Position numbers and translations under genes: made by a program. Positions 27,861 through 36,163 of a DNA stretch of 64,000 nucleotides are shown here, piece by piece. This stretch comes from Deltaproteobacteria bacterium HGW-Deltaproteobacteria-12 (GTDB lineage Bacteria; Desulfobacterota; Syntrophia; Syntrophales; Smithellaceae), in assembly GCA_002840565.1 (NCBI GenBank), contig PHBK01000007.1:1-64000 (forward strand). Reading direction: 5' to 3'. Position 1 is the stretch's first letter; each line of letters starts with the position of its first letter. The notes beneath the pieces were generated by a model. It was not told the origin of the DNA. It worked only from the letters and a program-made list of their open reading frames with translations, and ran no database searches.

Positions 27861-27995
27861 AATTTAATGCTATAAAGGTCTTCAGGTATTTAGGCTGAAG
27901 ACTAAAGGCTTAAAAAAGAATATTTCTAATTTTCTTCAATCTATACACCTTCAGTCTAATTCCCTCTATATAGGGATAACAGGGAGGGTGTCAAC

Positions 27996-28919
27996 ATGAA
28001 AAAGCTTTTAATAGTTCTATTGGCTCTTATCGTTGCCGCTGTCGGCGGATATTATGCTTTTCCGGAAAAAGTGGCTGGTTTTTTAATCAGCCAGGCCAGA
28101 GGCAAAGCCGGTTTGAGCAAAAAAGCAATTAAGATAGGGGACCATAATATGGTCTATCTGGAAAGCAAAGCAGGACAGGAGACGATATTGCTCCTGCATG
28201 GTTATTCGGCCAATAAAGATAACTGGATTCGTTTTGCCGCATATTTGAAGGATTATCATGTTGTAATACCGGATCTTCCCGGACATGGCGAAAGCTCCAA
28301 GCTGGTTTCATCCCAATATACCTTGTCCAACCAGATCGAGCGCCTGCATCAGTTTGCCGGGGAACTTAAAATTGCGAAATTTCACATTGCGGGAAATTCG
28401 ATGGGCGGGTGGTTTGCCGGCGCTTATGCCGCTCGTTACCCCGCGGAAGTTCTCAGTGTCGGTTTGGTGAATGCGGCGGGAGTGCAGTCTCTGCAGTTAA
28501 GTGAAGTAATGAGAATGGGACAAAAAGGCGAAAACCCTCTTTTGTTGAAGGATGAAAATGATCTTTCCCGCTTAATGAGTCTGATTTTTGTTCAGCCTCC
28601 TTTTATGCCCTACCCGATCAAGAAATGGTTTGTCCGCGAAGCTCTGGCTAATCAAAACTTGAACCAAAAAATAATGGGTGATATCACCCCGGATATTTTT
28701 TCTCTGGAAAAGGATTTGCCGAAAATTGCAGCGCCGGCATTGATTCTTTGGGGCGACAAAGACAAAATAATCGACGTGTCGAGTGTGCCTGTTTTCGAGA
28801 AGGGTTTAAAAAGGTATAAGACAGTGATTATCAATGATTGCGGTCATGCTCCCATGCTCGAAAAACCGCAGGAGACCGCGAATGCTTATTTGGCTTTTCT
28901 TAAAAGTGTAAAGAATTGA
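27996..28919 (+). CDS. membrane-anchored alpha/beta hydrolase
   Basis: Hydrolase of 307 residues. An N-terminal hydrophobic segment (about 1-20, preceded by Lys-Lys) is an anchor or signal peptide, so the enzyme probably faces the periplasm. The triad is Ser135 in AGNSMGGW, Asp256 in WGDKDKI and His284 in CGHAPML. The LPGHGES loop is typical of lipases and esterases. An AGGGAGGG ribosome site precedes the ATG. Confidence 0.85.
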   Translation: MKKLLIVLLALIVAAVGGYYAFPEKVAGFLISQARGKAGLSKKAIKIGDHNMVYLESKAGQETILLLHGYSANKDNWIRFAAYLKDYHVVIPDLPGHGESSKLVSSQYTLSNQIERLHQFAGELKIAKFHIAGNSMGGWFAGAYAARYPAEVLSVGLVNAAGVQSLQLSEVMRMGQKGENPLLLKDENDLSRLMSLIFVQPPFMPYPIKKWFVREALANQNLNQKIMGDITPDIFSLEKDLPKIAAPALILWGDKDKIIDVSSVPVFEKGLKRYKTVIINDCGHAPMLEKPQETANAYLAFLKSVKN

Positions 28920-28941
28920 ATCTATCCCCGGAAGTCCGCTT

Positions 28942-29970
28942 TTAACTGATTTTCAGCACTTTGGCGCCGCGGATATTGCCTGCTTTTAGTTCGGTCAGGG
29001 CGCGGTTGGCCTCAACAAGCGGATATTCCTCAACTTCCGGCAATAACGGTATTTGCGCGGCCAGAGTTAAAAATTCTTCGATATCTTGCCGGCTGACATT
29101 GGCCACGCTCTTTATTTCTTTTTCCATCCAGAGATGCTCTGGATAATCCAATTGTAAAATGTAATGCTTGTCATGGTCTTCCTTGCGGATGGCATTGATG
29201 ACAAGTCTTCCCCCGGGAGCAAGATTTTTCAACGCTTCGACGACCGGTTTCCAGGCCGGAGTCGTATCAATGACCGCATGCAATTTTTGCGGGCACGTCT
29301 CGCCGATATCCCCCGCCCAGACCGCACCGGTTTCGCGGGCAAAGCGCCGTTCATTTTCCTGCCGTGCAAAAACAAAAACTTCCGCCTGGGGATAGCAGTA
29401 GCGAACCATTTTCAGGATCAAATGCGCGCAGGCGCCAAAACCTGTCAGTCCCAGGCGCCGGCCATTTTTTAAATCAGCCAGTCTCAGGGAACGGAAGCCT
29501 ACTGCTCCGGCGCATAATAACGGCGCCGCCTGCGCATTGGTGAAAATATTCGGAATGGCAAAAGCAAAATTTTCCGCGACGGCAACAAATTCCGCATATC
29601 CGCCGGGCGTGTCCCGTCCCGTTGCCTGAAAATCAGGGCAGAGGTTTTCCTGTCCGGCAAGGCAGTAATCACAATGACCGCAGGCGGAATTTATCCAGCC
29701 TATTCCAACTCTGTCGCCGGTGGCGAATTTGGCGGCTCCTTCTCCATGGTCAACAACAGTGCCGATTATTTGATGACCCGGGATACAGGGGAGCCTGGCC
29801 GGAGGTGTCCGGCCTTCGATTTCATCCAGTTCCGTATGACAAACGCCGCACGCAGAAATCTTTACCAGGATTTCTCCTGCCTTCACCTGCGGCAAAGGCA
29901 GATCCACTATTTTCAGCGGCTGCCGCTTGCCGGAAATCGTGGCTATTTTTTCGAGTATCGCCGCTTTCAT
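28942..29970 (-). CDS. zinc-dependent alcohol dehydrogenase
   Basis: Medium-chain dehydrogenase of 342 residues. Catalytic zinc site CGVCHTELDEIEG with PGHQIIGTV (GHE motif has Gln), structural zinc CGHCDYCLAGQENLC, and a Rossmann segment LGLTGFGACAHLILK. It resembles AdhP-like alcohol dehydrogenases. Converts alcohols and aldehydes with NAD(P); could feed the AOR but this is inference. It lies 16 bases after the aldolase-like gene in the same direction. Confidence 0.9.
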   Translation of the reverse strand: MKAAILEKIATISGKRQPLKIVDLPLPQVKAGEILVKISACGVCHTELDEIEGRTPPARLPCIPGHQIIGTVVDHGEGAAKFATGDRVGIGWINSACGHCDYCLAGQENLCPDFQATGRDTPGGYAEFVAVAENFAFAIPNIFTNAQAAPLLCAGAVGFRSLRLADLKNGRRLGLTGFGACAHLILKMVRYCYPQAEVFVFARQENERRFARETGAVWAGDIGETCPQKLHAVIDTTPAWKPVVEALKNLAPGGRLVINAIRKEDHDKHYILQLDYPEHLWMEKEIKSVANVSRQDIEEFLTLAAQIPLLPEVEEYPLVEANRALTELKAGNIRGAKVLKIS

Positions 29971-29986
29971 GGATTGAGAAATGGTA

Positions 29987-31381
29987 TTACCCTTTTAGCG
30001 CTGTTGGCAATTCCAAATTTACATCGACCGGTTGAACATATTTTTGAGTAATTTCGTAAGTGGAATTTACCTTTAGCTTGCCAAATAAAAAAGCAAGCTG
30101 CTTTTCCAGTTGGGCACCCAGTTTAGAAATTGTGGGTGCCGGCAGATTCCACATTTCCTGCTTAAAGGAACCAAAACCTTTTTTGCGTGTTTTATAAAGA
30201 AACTGCTCTTCGGTGTCCTTTTCTTTCCATTCGGCCTTAAATTTTTTCTTTAAATCCCGGTAAATTCTTTCCTTCAGATCTGGCGGGAAATCGGGGCTGT
30301 CATAAATGATATTCTGGAAGCCGGTGGCCAGATGGATTTCAGCGGTCGCGACGGCCGGGAATTTATCAAAAGCCTCATCCGGCAGGGTGGATGCACCGTG
30401 CTGCACCGCGCCGGCTAATCCGTAACGGGTTCTCGCCAGTTCGGATAATTTTTCCAGAACGTCAAAATCAATTTTAACTTTTGCTACGCTGCCGTCCGCC
30501 AGGGGAATGCCTCCATGCGTTGTTCCTGTCTGGACGCTGATTTTGCTGATCGGGGCGGACGGTTGATCGCCCTGGGGGAGAGATTCCAGGTAACCTTCCA
30601 TGAAGGCCTGCAATTCTTCAACGGTGCTGTTTTTTCCGCCAACTTCCCCGATTTCACCGCCAACGGAGATAGTAATGCCCGGTGGTTCCAAATCCCGAAT
30701 CATTGTTGTCAGTTCTGCGGCCAGCAGATAATTGGCAGCCTGCTGTTCTTTAACGGATTTTTTTGTTAAGTCCACGAGAGTGGATGTATCCACGTCAATA
30801 TTATAGAAACCGGCTTCGATCGCTTCCCAGATCAGATTTTTCACCGCCTGCGTCTCTTTGGCGGGATCAGCGGCAAACTTAGCGGCATTGACCTGAAAAT
30901 GGTCTCCCTGCAGGAAAACGGGCCCCGAATAGCCGGTTTTTATAGCAGCGGCAGTTACCGCACAGGTATATTCCAGCGGTCTCTGGAGAGTATAGTCTAT
31001 TTCCGACCGGGCAATTTCAAAGATGACGGGTCCAACCTGGCCTTTAATTGCCGCCCGAAAAACAGCCTGGGCGGAATGGTAGGTCAGCGCCCGCAGATTA
31101 ATCGCCGGAACGGTAAAGCCCTTGACCAGGTCTTTTCCCATCGCCTCATAAAGCGGCTGAATGGAAGCGGAAAGAATTCCGACGGCGGCGGCAGAACGGC
31201 GGATAAGCCAGCAGGCAGCATCCGAAGTTGCTCGATCGGGGCTGAACACCGCCGTGTAAATCAGATCGTCAATCAGTTTGTTTCTCAGTTTGGCCTCATC
31301 CAGAATGCGGACATCACCGCCGTCCAGTTGAATAATCCGGGAATATCCTTTTTTCAGCTGATCTTTGTTTTCGTATATCAT
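29987..31381 (-). CDS. class II fructose-bisphosphate aldolase-like protein
   Basis: Protein of 464 residues, longer than the usual 350-residue class II aldolase. FLQGDHFQVNAA carries a zinc-ligand histidine; VDTSTLVDLTKK and SVGGEIGEVGGKNST are aldolase/tagatose-bisphosphate-like phosphate and metal segments, and TTHGGIPLADG follows. The first 90 residues precede the barrel core. It lies 10 bases after the fructose bisphosphatase gene, consistent with gluconeogenesis, but the length leaves room for another ketose-bisphosphate substrate. Confidence 0.75.
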   Translation of the reverse strand: MIYENKDQLKKGYSRIIQLDGGDVRILDEAKLRNKLIDDLIYTAVFSPDRATSDAACWLIRRSAAAVGILSASIQPLYEAMGKDLVKGFTVPAINLRALTYHSAQAVFRAAIKGQVGPVIFEIARSEIDYTLQRPLEYTCAVTAAAIKTGYSGPVFLQGDHFQVNAAKFAADPAKETQAVKNLIWEAIEAGFYNIDVDTSTLVDLTKKSVKEQQAANYLLAAELTTMIRDLEPPGITISVGGEIGEVGGKNSTVEELQAFMEGYLESLPQGDQPSAPISKISVQTGTTHGGIPLADGSVAKVKIDFDVLEKLSELARTRYGLAGAVQHGASTLPDEAFDKFPAVATAEIHLATGFQNIIYDSPDFPPDLKERIYRDLKKKFKAEWKEKDTEEQFLYKTRKKGFGSFKQEMWNLPAPTISKLGAQLEKQLAFLFGKLKVNSTYEITQKYVQPVDVNLELPTALKG

Positions 31382-31391
31382 GCAAGCTCCT

Positions 31392-32327
31392 TTACTTTAA
31401 ATATTGCTTAGCCATCTCAACTTCGGCGGCGCTGCCGATGTAAACAGGCGAACACTGATCAAGGCTTTCTACTTTTAAGGACAGAATATCGGTTCTGCCG
31501 TCGGTTGCCCTCCCGCCCGCCTGTTCCATAATGAAAGCCATGGGTTGCAGTTCGAACAGGAGACGCAGCTTGCCCTGCGGTGATTTCTGCAGGGCCGGAT
31601 AGGTAAATAACCCGCCCTTTTTAATCAGCACCTGGTTAATATCAGGCACGAATCCTCCGCTGTAGCGCAATTTGTAGCCGTCTTTTTCCAGTGCTTCGAT
31701 AAATTTCAGATGATCCGGCAGCCATTCACGACGCAGGCCGCCGGGCGAAAAGATGGAGCCTTTGGCTTTCAGCAATATGTTCTCCTGGGCCAGAACATAT
31801 TCGCCTTCCCGGTTGAGCACGAACTCATGAGCCCCGCAGCCTGCCGAATAAACCATTGTAATCAGCGGGCCATAAGTCATGTAGAGCGCTGCGACCATTG
31901 TTTTTTTGCCGGTGTCCAAAACCGATTCTTTGTGAATGCCGATAATCGTGCCGATGGCCAGATTGGTTTCTACAAGCGACGAGCCGTCCAGCGGATCAGC
32001 GGTGACGATATATTTTTCGCTACCTGTGCCGATGGAAATTATTTTTTCCTGCTCTTCCGAAGCATATTCCCGGACAAAACCGGAGAACTGAAGTTGATTC
32101 TTTAAAATCTCATCCGAGCTGCGATCCAGGGAAAGCTGGTCTTCGCCGTAAATATTTTTAAATCCGGCGAGCTTGCGATTGGCTTCATGAATTTTTGCGG
32201 AAATATATTTCCCGACCACGGCAATTTGCCAGATCAGGCGGCGCAATTCCACTTCCACTCCCGCCATCCACATGTGCCGCCTTAAATCGACCATGTTTTT
32301 TGTATAATCACTGATTCCGTCACCCAT
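31392..32327 (-). CDS. fbp: fructose-1,6-bisphosphatase, class I
   Basis: Phosphatase of 311 residues for gluconeogenesis. The metal motif DPLDGSSLVETNLAIG and the later YSGGFVPDINQVLIKKGG match the class I family, and the C-terminus ends with the usual FIMEQAGGRATDG segment. It is the first gene of a fbp-aldolase-alcohol dehydrogenase run. The next 250 bases upstream (to 32578) contain no gene. Confidence 0.93.
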   Translation of the reverse strand: MGDGISDYTKNMVDLRRHMWMAGVEVELRRLIWQIAVVGKYISAKIHEANRKLAGFKNIYGEDQLSLDRSSDEILKNQLQFSGFVREYASEEQEKIISIGTGSEKYIVTADPLDGSSLVETNLAIGTIIGIHKESVLDTGKKTMVAALYMTYGPLITMVYSAGCGAHEFVLNREGEYVLAQENILLKAKGSIFSPGGLRREWLPDHLKFIEALEKDGYKLRYSGGFVPDINQVLIKKGGLFTYPALQKSPQGKLRLLFELQPMAFIMEQAGGRATDGRTDILSLKVESLDQCSPVYIGSAAEVEMAKQYLK

Positions 32328-32578
32328 TTTCTCTCCTCATTATGTAACAACCTGTTGTTTTTTATAAAAGATAACCGGGTAAAACATCCTTGTAGATACT
32401 GCGCGTTCGTTTATTACCGAATATTCGCTGTCATTACAAGCAAATATTGCTATCATACGACAGGAAATTAAACGATTCTCGTTATGGCTATCGATAAAGT
32501 GATTTCTCTGGACAGACGTAATTATTTTCCCTTGGCTTTTTGAAAATAATTCAGGGATTTGCACACTGGGGAGATATT

Positions 32579-32794
32579 ATGAGAGCCGCAAGACGTAAGA
32601 TAACGGATATGACGGTAGATGAGCTTAAGGGTGTCATCCAGGAAGCGATCACCGCTGATATGGAGATTTGGCGGGAGACCTTCGAGATCATGGCGGACAG
32701 CAAGCTGATGGGGCAAATACGTCAGGCGGATTTGGACAGGGCATACGGTAAAAAAGGTGCGTTTGTCGCTTGGGATGATCTGAAAAATGCATAA
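32579..32794 (+). CDS. antitoxin-like protein of a RelE-type pair
   Basis: Small protein of 71 residues: a basic N-terminus, a helical middle (DELKGVIQEAITADMEIW) and an acidic ADSKLMGQIRQADLD patch followed by AYGKKGAFVAWDDL. It precedes and overlaps by 8 bases a RelE-type toxin frame, so it is probably the antitoxin. Start at ATG 32579 behind GGGGAG; a TTG at 32540 is open but less likely. It appears intact although its partner is not. Confidence 0.65.
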   Translation: MRAARRKITDMTVDELKGVIQEAITADMEIWRETFEIMADSKLMGQIRQADLDRAYGKKGAFVAWDDLKNA

Positions 32795-33046
32795 GATCAT
32801 TCTTCATCGGAACGTGGTCAAATTCTACCGGAAGGCCGATAACGCCTTGCAGGAAAGAATAGCGGACGCAATTGATGCAATTGCCAGGAATCCTCGACTG
32901 GATGGGCATATTAAAAGTTGAAGGGGGATCTCAAGCACATGCATCGTTTCCGCATGGGAGATCTTCGTATCCTTTACGAGATTGACGATGCTCAAGAGAT
33001 TGTATGGATTAAGACTGTCGAATGGAGAGGAGCGGCATACAAATAG
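32787..33046 (+). pseudogene. RelE-type toxin with single-base frameshift
   Basis: ATG 32787 opens a RelE/ParE-like frame (MHKIILHRNVVKFYRKAD, then IADAIDAIARNPRLDGHIKS) that stops at 32919-32921. One base later the frame continues with the toxin C-terminal half (KLKGDLKHMHRFRMGDLRI, then LYEID and VEWRGAAYK) to TAG 33044. One A missing from the A run at 32913-32916 would restore HIKKLKGDL and a full toxin of 86 residues. Likely a decayed mRNA interferase, unless the base is a sequencing error. Confidence 0.75.
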
Positions 33047-33095
33047 AGATTCATTGGGTTGAGGCACTTCTTCCTACTAAAGGAAACGGAGATGA

Positions 33096-33395
33096 ATACA
33101 GACATACACACTTCAAACATTATTCAGTGATAATAAACATACAAAAGATCTTTTTGTAACGGGGAAATCGAAAAGGTTGAAACCGGATCTTCTCAGAAGA
33201 GCTATACGCAGACGCGAATATATTGACCTGGCAACGTGTATTGACGATCTTAAAACGCCACCAAGTAACCGCCTTCATACTTTGAAGGACGACAGAAGCG
33301 GACAACATGCAATCTCGATTAACGACCAATGGCGCATATGCTTCCGATTTGTTGATGGCGATGCATATGATGTCGAAATAACCGATTACCATTAA
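33096..33395 (+). pseudogene. higB: HigB-type toxin lacking a start codon in frame
   Basis: HigB-family mRNA interferase (plasmid maintenance killer). From TTG 33177 the frame gives 72 residues ending in NDQWRICFRFVDGDAYDVEI and TDYH, the family signature. The upstream codons in the same frame encode the expected family N-terminus (TLFSDNKHTKDLFVTGKSKR), but no ATG, GTG or TTG occurs between the stop at 33093 and TTG 33177. ATG 33092, behind GGAG, is in another frame. So the 5' end seems damaged, or translation starts at an unusual codon. Its TAA overlaps the antitoxin region. Confidence 0.7.
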
Positions 33396-33406
33396 TGAGG
33401 CATACT

Positions 33407-33721
33407 ATGAGTACAGAAAATAGAATAAATCGTAAGATAAGACCAACCCATCCTGGGGAAATGCTTCGCGAGGATTTTATGCCCGATTATGGGTTAACTG
33501 TGTCCGGACTTGCCGGAACGCTTGGGGTATCACGTCAGACAATGAATGAATTGTTGCGAGAACACAGGTCACTGACGCCTTTAATGGCATTGCGTCTAAG
33601 CAGGTTATTTGGAAATTCTCCGGAATTTTGGCTTAACGCACAAAGAGCGATTGACCTGTGGGATGCTCAAAACAGTCACCGTGATGAAATAAAACGCATC
33701 CAGCCGCTGAAAGCAGCATAG
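33407..33721 (+). CDS. higA: HigA-family antitoxin, XRE type
   Basis: Antitoxin of 104 residues with the HigA signature: RPTHPGEMLREDFMPDYGLT, helix-turn-helix LAGTLGVSRQTMNELLREHR, and FGNSPEFWLNAQRAIDLWDA. It binds the operator and neutralises HigB. ATG 33407 has GAGG upstream; ATG 33395 overlaps the toxin stop and is an alternative. Toxin-first order is the normal one for HigBA. Intact here, although the toxin 5' end is not. Confidence 0.9.
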   Translation: MSTENRINRKIRPTHPGEMLREDFMPDYGLTVSGLAGTLGVSRQTMNELLREHRSLTPLMALRLSRLFGNSPEFWLNAQRAIDLWDAQNSHRDEIKRIQPLKAA

Positions 33722-33793
33722 GATACTGCGGTGATTTGGCAATCTCGAAATATTATGAGGCAACTTTTCTTTATTGAAGCCTTTTGAAGTCTA

Positions 33794-34024
33794 GTGTCCG
33801 GCAATTTTGACTGGCATACTTTAATTCAACCGGCAATAGTTATCATCACTCCATCTCTCTCGCCAACCAATTTCGCATCTTCTACTTTTTTCAGATGTTT
33901 GATCAGATTGTGGGTGCATGGATTCTCCAAGAAAACGCAGCAATTGAAAAAACAGGATATTGACTTGGCAGAAAGACGCATGGAAGACTGGATTCGGAGG
34001 TTTCCTGCGGGAGGTGAAATATGA
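33794..34024 (+). pseudogene. Gp49-like (HigB-type) toxin, truncated and frameshifted
   Basis: The 3' part encodes HGFSKKTQQLKKQDIDLAERRM, the signature tail of phage-derived Gp49-like toxins. The upstream part of that protein (RIFYFFQMFDQIV) lies in the next frame, and one surplus G in the GGG at 33910-33912 separates them; removing it would read DQIVVHGFSKK. The N-terminal half of the family is not recognisable. Its TGA overlaps the next gene (ATGA), which is the standard TA arrangement. Decayed toxin. Confidence 0.65.
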
Positions 34025-34317
34025 AAAAAGGTAAAGTTCGGACATTCCAAAGCGGGTTACGGGAAGACAGCAAAGATCCTGAGTTCAAAAAGCATTTCCA
34101 AGAAGAGAGGCAAGCTCTGAAGCTGGCAATGAAAATTGCGGAACTGCGTAATCAGAAGGGATTATCATAACAGGAATTGGCAAAGCTTATGGGAACAAGC
34201 CAATAGGTGATTTCGAGGATAGAGAGCGGCGAGTATGAGAGCCTCACGCTCAAAACCTTGGAAAAAATCGCTGAAGCAACCGGGATGCGGGTTAAAATTG
34301 AGTTCATTGCGGCATAG
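34021..34317 (+). pseudogene. XRE-family antitoxin with two in-frame nonsense codons
   Basis: ATG 34021 opens a 98-codon frame with an HTH antitoxin sequence (EELxNQKGLSxQELAKLMGTSxxVISRIESG by pattern) interrupted by TAA 34168-34170 and TAG 34204-34206. Both sit where Gln is expected (SQQELA and SQQVIS), so both are single C to T changes (CAA to TAA, CAG to TAG). The rest is well conserved through TLKTLEKIAEATGMRV to TAG 34315. A pseudogene paired with the broken Gp49-like toxin. Confidence 0.8.
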
Positions 34318-34577
34318 TCTGCTATAGGATAGCTCGCCGTAATAAAAGCCCATATTCCGACGAATCGCCAGATAATATTCAATAAAGGCAACAAATACGA
34401 ATCTGTGCATTGGTTTCAGGGCAGTTCATTGATAACGGTTCGAAAGGTGCAGATTTTTCAGCGTGAATTTCTGGAATGATGGTGGGATGATGTTCTTCCT
34501 GTAATTCACAAATAGTCAACCTTGTCGAAAATGCTGGGTTTCAGCTCGCAATCAGCAATATAAATAAAATTTTTTCC

Positions 34578-34621
34578 TTGACTAATCATGACAACTATTA
34601 TAGTTAGTTCATATTAACTAA
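34578..34621 (+). promoter_or_regulatory. marR promoter with palindromic operator
   Basis: TTGACT (34578-34583) and TATAGT (34599-34604) with a 15-base spacer form a plausible promoter. Directly over its downstream edge is TTAGTT-N6-AACTAA (34604-34621). The same half-sites form a longer palindrome before the next gene (35072-35093), so this is probably the MarR protein's own operator. The preceding stretch 34318-34577 shows no gene. Confidence 0.65.
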
Positions 34622-34636
34622 TTGGAGAGCTTTTAT

Positions 34637-35056
34637 ATGCGTTATAATTTAGTAGAACTTATCGAAATATTAACCCGTTTGATTGGCGACTGGGAAATAC
34701 AGTTCATCAAAGAATATGAACAGGAAGGTTTTACGGCACGCCAGATTGAATATATCGATGTGATTAACAGGCTGGGCAATCCCAATTTGGGAGAAATTGC
34801 CAAGATACTTAAGTTAAGCAAGCCGTCAGTTACAGCCATTATTGATAAACTGTCCGGCAAGGGATACATTCAAAAATTTCAATCGGATGAAGACAGGCGT
34901 TCTTTTCACGTTCATCTAAGTGCCAAAGGGAGAAAGTTGGTTGAGATGCATAACGAATCGCATAAAAAAATCGCCGAATTATTCACAAAAAACATGGATA
35001 GCAAAGATTTAAAAACATTCATGACCCTTTTTAATAAAGTCGTTTCGAAATTGTAA
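34637..35056 (+). CDS. MarR-family transcriptional regulator
   Basis: Winged-helix regulator of 139 residues: helices with IDVINRLGNPNLGEIAKILKLSKPSVTAI as the DNA-binding part, then the wing SDEDRRSFHVHLSAKGRKLV, the MarR hallmark DRR followed by a TxxG-like turn. Start ATG 34637 fits GGAG at 34624-34627; TTG 34622 is open but unlikely. It likely represses its own promoter and the following operon through identical palindromes. Ligand unknown. Confidence 0.92.
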   Translation: MRYNLVELIEILTRLIGDWEIQFIKEYEQEGFTARQIEYIDVINRLGNPNLGEIAKILKLSKPSVTAIIDKLSGKGYIQKFQSDEDRRSFHVHLSAKGRKLVEMHNESHKKIAELFTKNMDSKDLKTFMTLFNKVVSKL

Positions 35057-35071
35057 TTTTTTTGCACAGAT

Positions 35072-35093
35072 AATTAGTTTATACTAACTAATT
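35072..35093 (+). promoter_or_regulatory. operator palindrome of the MarR-controlled operon
   Basis: AATTAGTT (35072-35079), TATACT, AACTAATT (35086-35093): a perfect 8-base inverted repeat with a 6-base centre, which itself looks like a -10 box. Binding would block RNA polymerase. It lies 12 bases before the ATG of the first operon gene and shares half-sites with 34604-34621. Confidence 0.75.
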
Positions 35094-35105
35094 AAAGGAG
35101 GCTAC

Positions 35106-35615
35106 ATGCAGGCAAACATCGAGGAGATTAAAATCAATTACAAAGGCCGGGAAGTGACAGCTCATAAACTGACCGTCTCTTCGCAGATTCCCATTAATAT
35201 CAATACTGCATGGGAAAAAGTTCAAACCGTCGCATTACTTGAATTTGTTGCAAAAGGAAAATTAAGATTCAAGCCACTCGACGACAAATTCCCGGAAATC
35301 TGGAAACAAGGTAGTACGGCAAAAACGATGATGTATCTTTACGGAGTAATACCTTTTGGAGGAGTTCATACTTTAGTAGTTGAAAAAATAGACCATGAAA
35401 GCAAGGTTGTTCAATCAAAAGAGTGGGATGATGCCGCAAAAGTATGGAACCACAGAATCTCGATGAAAAAGCTTAGTGATTCTTCCATTCATTATGAAGA
35501 CGAAATCATCATTTATGGCGGTTTTCTGACAAGCATAATCTCTTTATGGGCGAAGTCGTTTTATAAGCACAGGCAAAAAAGGTGGCAACTGGTTGCTCAA
35601 GGAAATGACCAATAG
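35106..35615 (+). CDS. SRPBCC/START-like protein
   Basis: Protein of 169 residues, probably a START/SRPBCC ligand-binding fold: an early strand and helix (SSQIPININTAWEKVQTVALLEF), a central WKQGSTAKTMMYLYGVIPFGG, and alternating strands to the end with a C-terminal amphipathic helix (YKHRQKRWQ). No catalytic motif is visible. It is the first gene behind the MarR operator and has an ideal AAAGGAGG ribosome site. Role unknown; lipid or hydrophobic ligand binding is plausible. Confidence 0.6.
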   Translation: MQANIEEIKINYKGREVTAHKLTVSSQIPININTAWEKVQTVALLEFVAKGKLRFKPLDDKFPEIWKQGSTAKTMMYLYGVIPFGGVHTLVVEKIDHESKVVQSKEWDDAAKVWNHRISMKKLSDSSIHYEDEIIIYGGFLTSIISLWAKSFYKHRQKRWQLVAQGNDQ

Positions 35616-35659
35616 GGAATCAAATATCAAAGACAGTTTTTAAAACACATGGAGGTGGC

Positions 35660-36100
35660 ATGAACAGATATCCTTTATTAATAATGATTGGTTTACTCGC
35701 ACTATGTTGGGTCTTCAGCTGGCTTTTCCCTTTAAATCTTGGATTAGGCTTGATTGGGAAGGTTGCAGGTTTATCGCTTGTCTCTTTTGGCATCCTGCTG
35801 CTCATCATTGCCATCGGTCTTTTTATGGCAGGAAAAACAACCGTCATGCCCACAAGAGCACCTGATAAGCTTGTAAAGGAAGGGATATACCACATGACCA
35901 GAAATCCCATGTATATTGGGATGCTGCTGATTTTGTCGGGCTTCCCGTTAATGATGGATACGATAATCGGTTTCATCTGCCCGGCACTATTCTTCTTTTT
36001 AATGGATCGAATCGTAATCCCCAGGGAAGAGAAAGTCGTGGAAGGTGTCTTCGGCAAGGCTTATCTGGAATATAAGTCGCACACAAGAAGATGGATTTAG
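35660..36100 (+). CDS. isoprenylcysteine carboxyl methyltransferase (ICMT)-like membrane protein
   Basis: Membrane protein of 146 residues with about four helices. The C-terminal part has the family motif KEGIYHMTRNPMYIGMLL followed by a helix and RIVIPREEKVVEGVFGKAYLEYKSHTRRW, the signature of bacterial ICMT/phospholipid-methyltransferase-like proteins that use SAM near the membrane. Its substrate is unknown. It sits between two START-like genes, which hints at lipid modification. Confidence 0.85.
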   Translation: MNRYPLLIMIGLLALCWVFSWLFPLNLGLGLIGKVAGLSLVSFGILLLIIAIGLFMAGKTTVMPTRAPDKLVKEGIYHMTRNPMYIGMLLILSGFPLMMDTIIGFICPALFFFLMDRIVIPREEKVVEGVFGKAYLEYKSHTRRWI

Positions 36101-36163
36101 TTAAACAATTGCAAGGATTGTATTGCAGAAGCACGCTGCCAAAAGAATTAAGGAGATTTTAAA

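Noticed and set aside
32328..32578. Search for a tRNA, riboswitch or small RNA upstream of fbp
   Set aside because: No tRNA-like or conserved riboswitch pattern was visible by eye.
34021..34317. Recoding of TAA/TAG as Gln (alternative code) to explain the antitoxin stops
   Set aside because: The RF1 gene is intact and all other genes end normally at TAA and TAG. Nonsense mutation in a decaying TA module is simpler.
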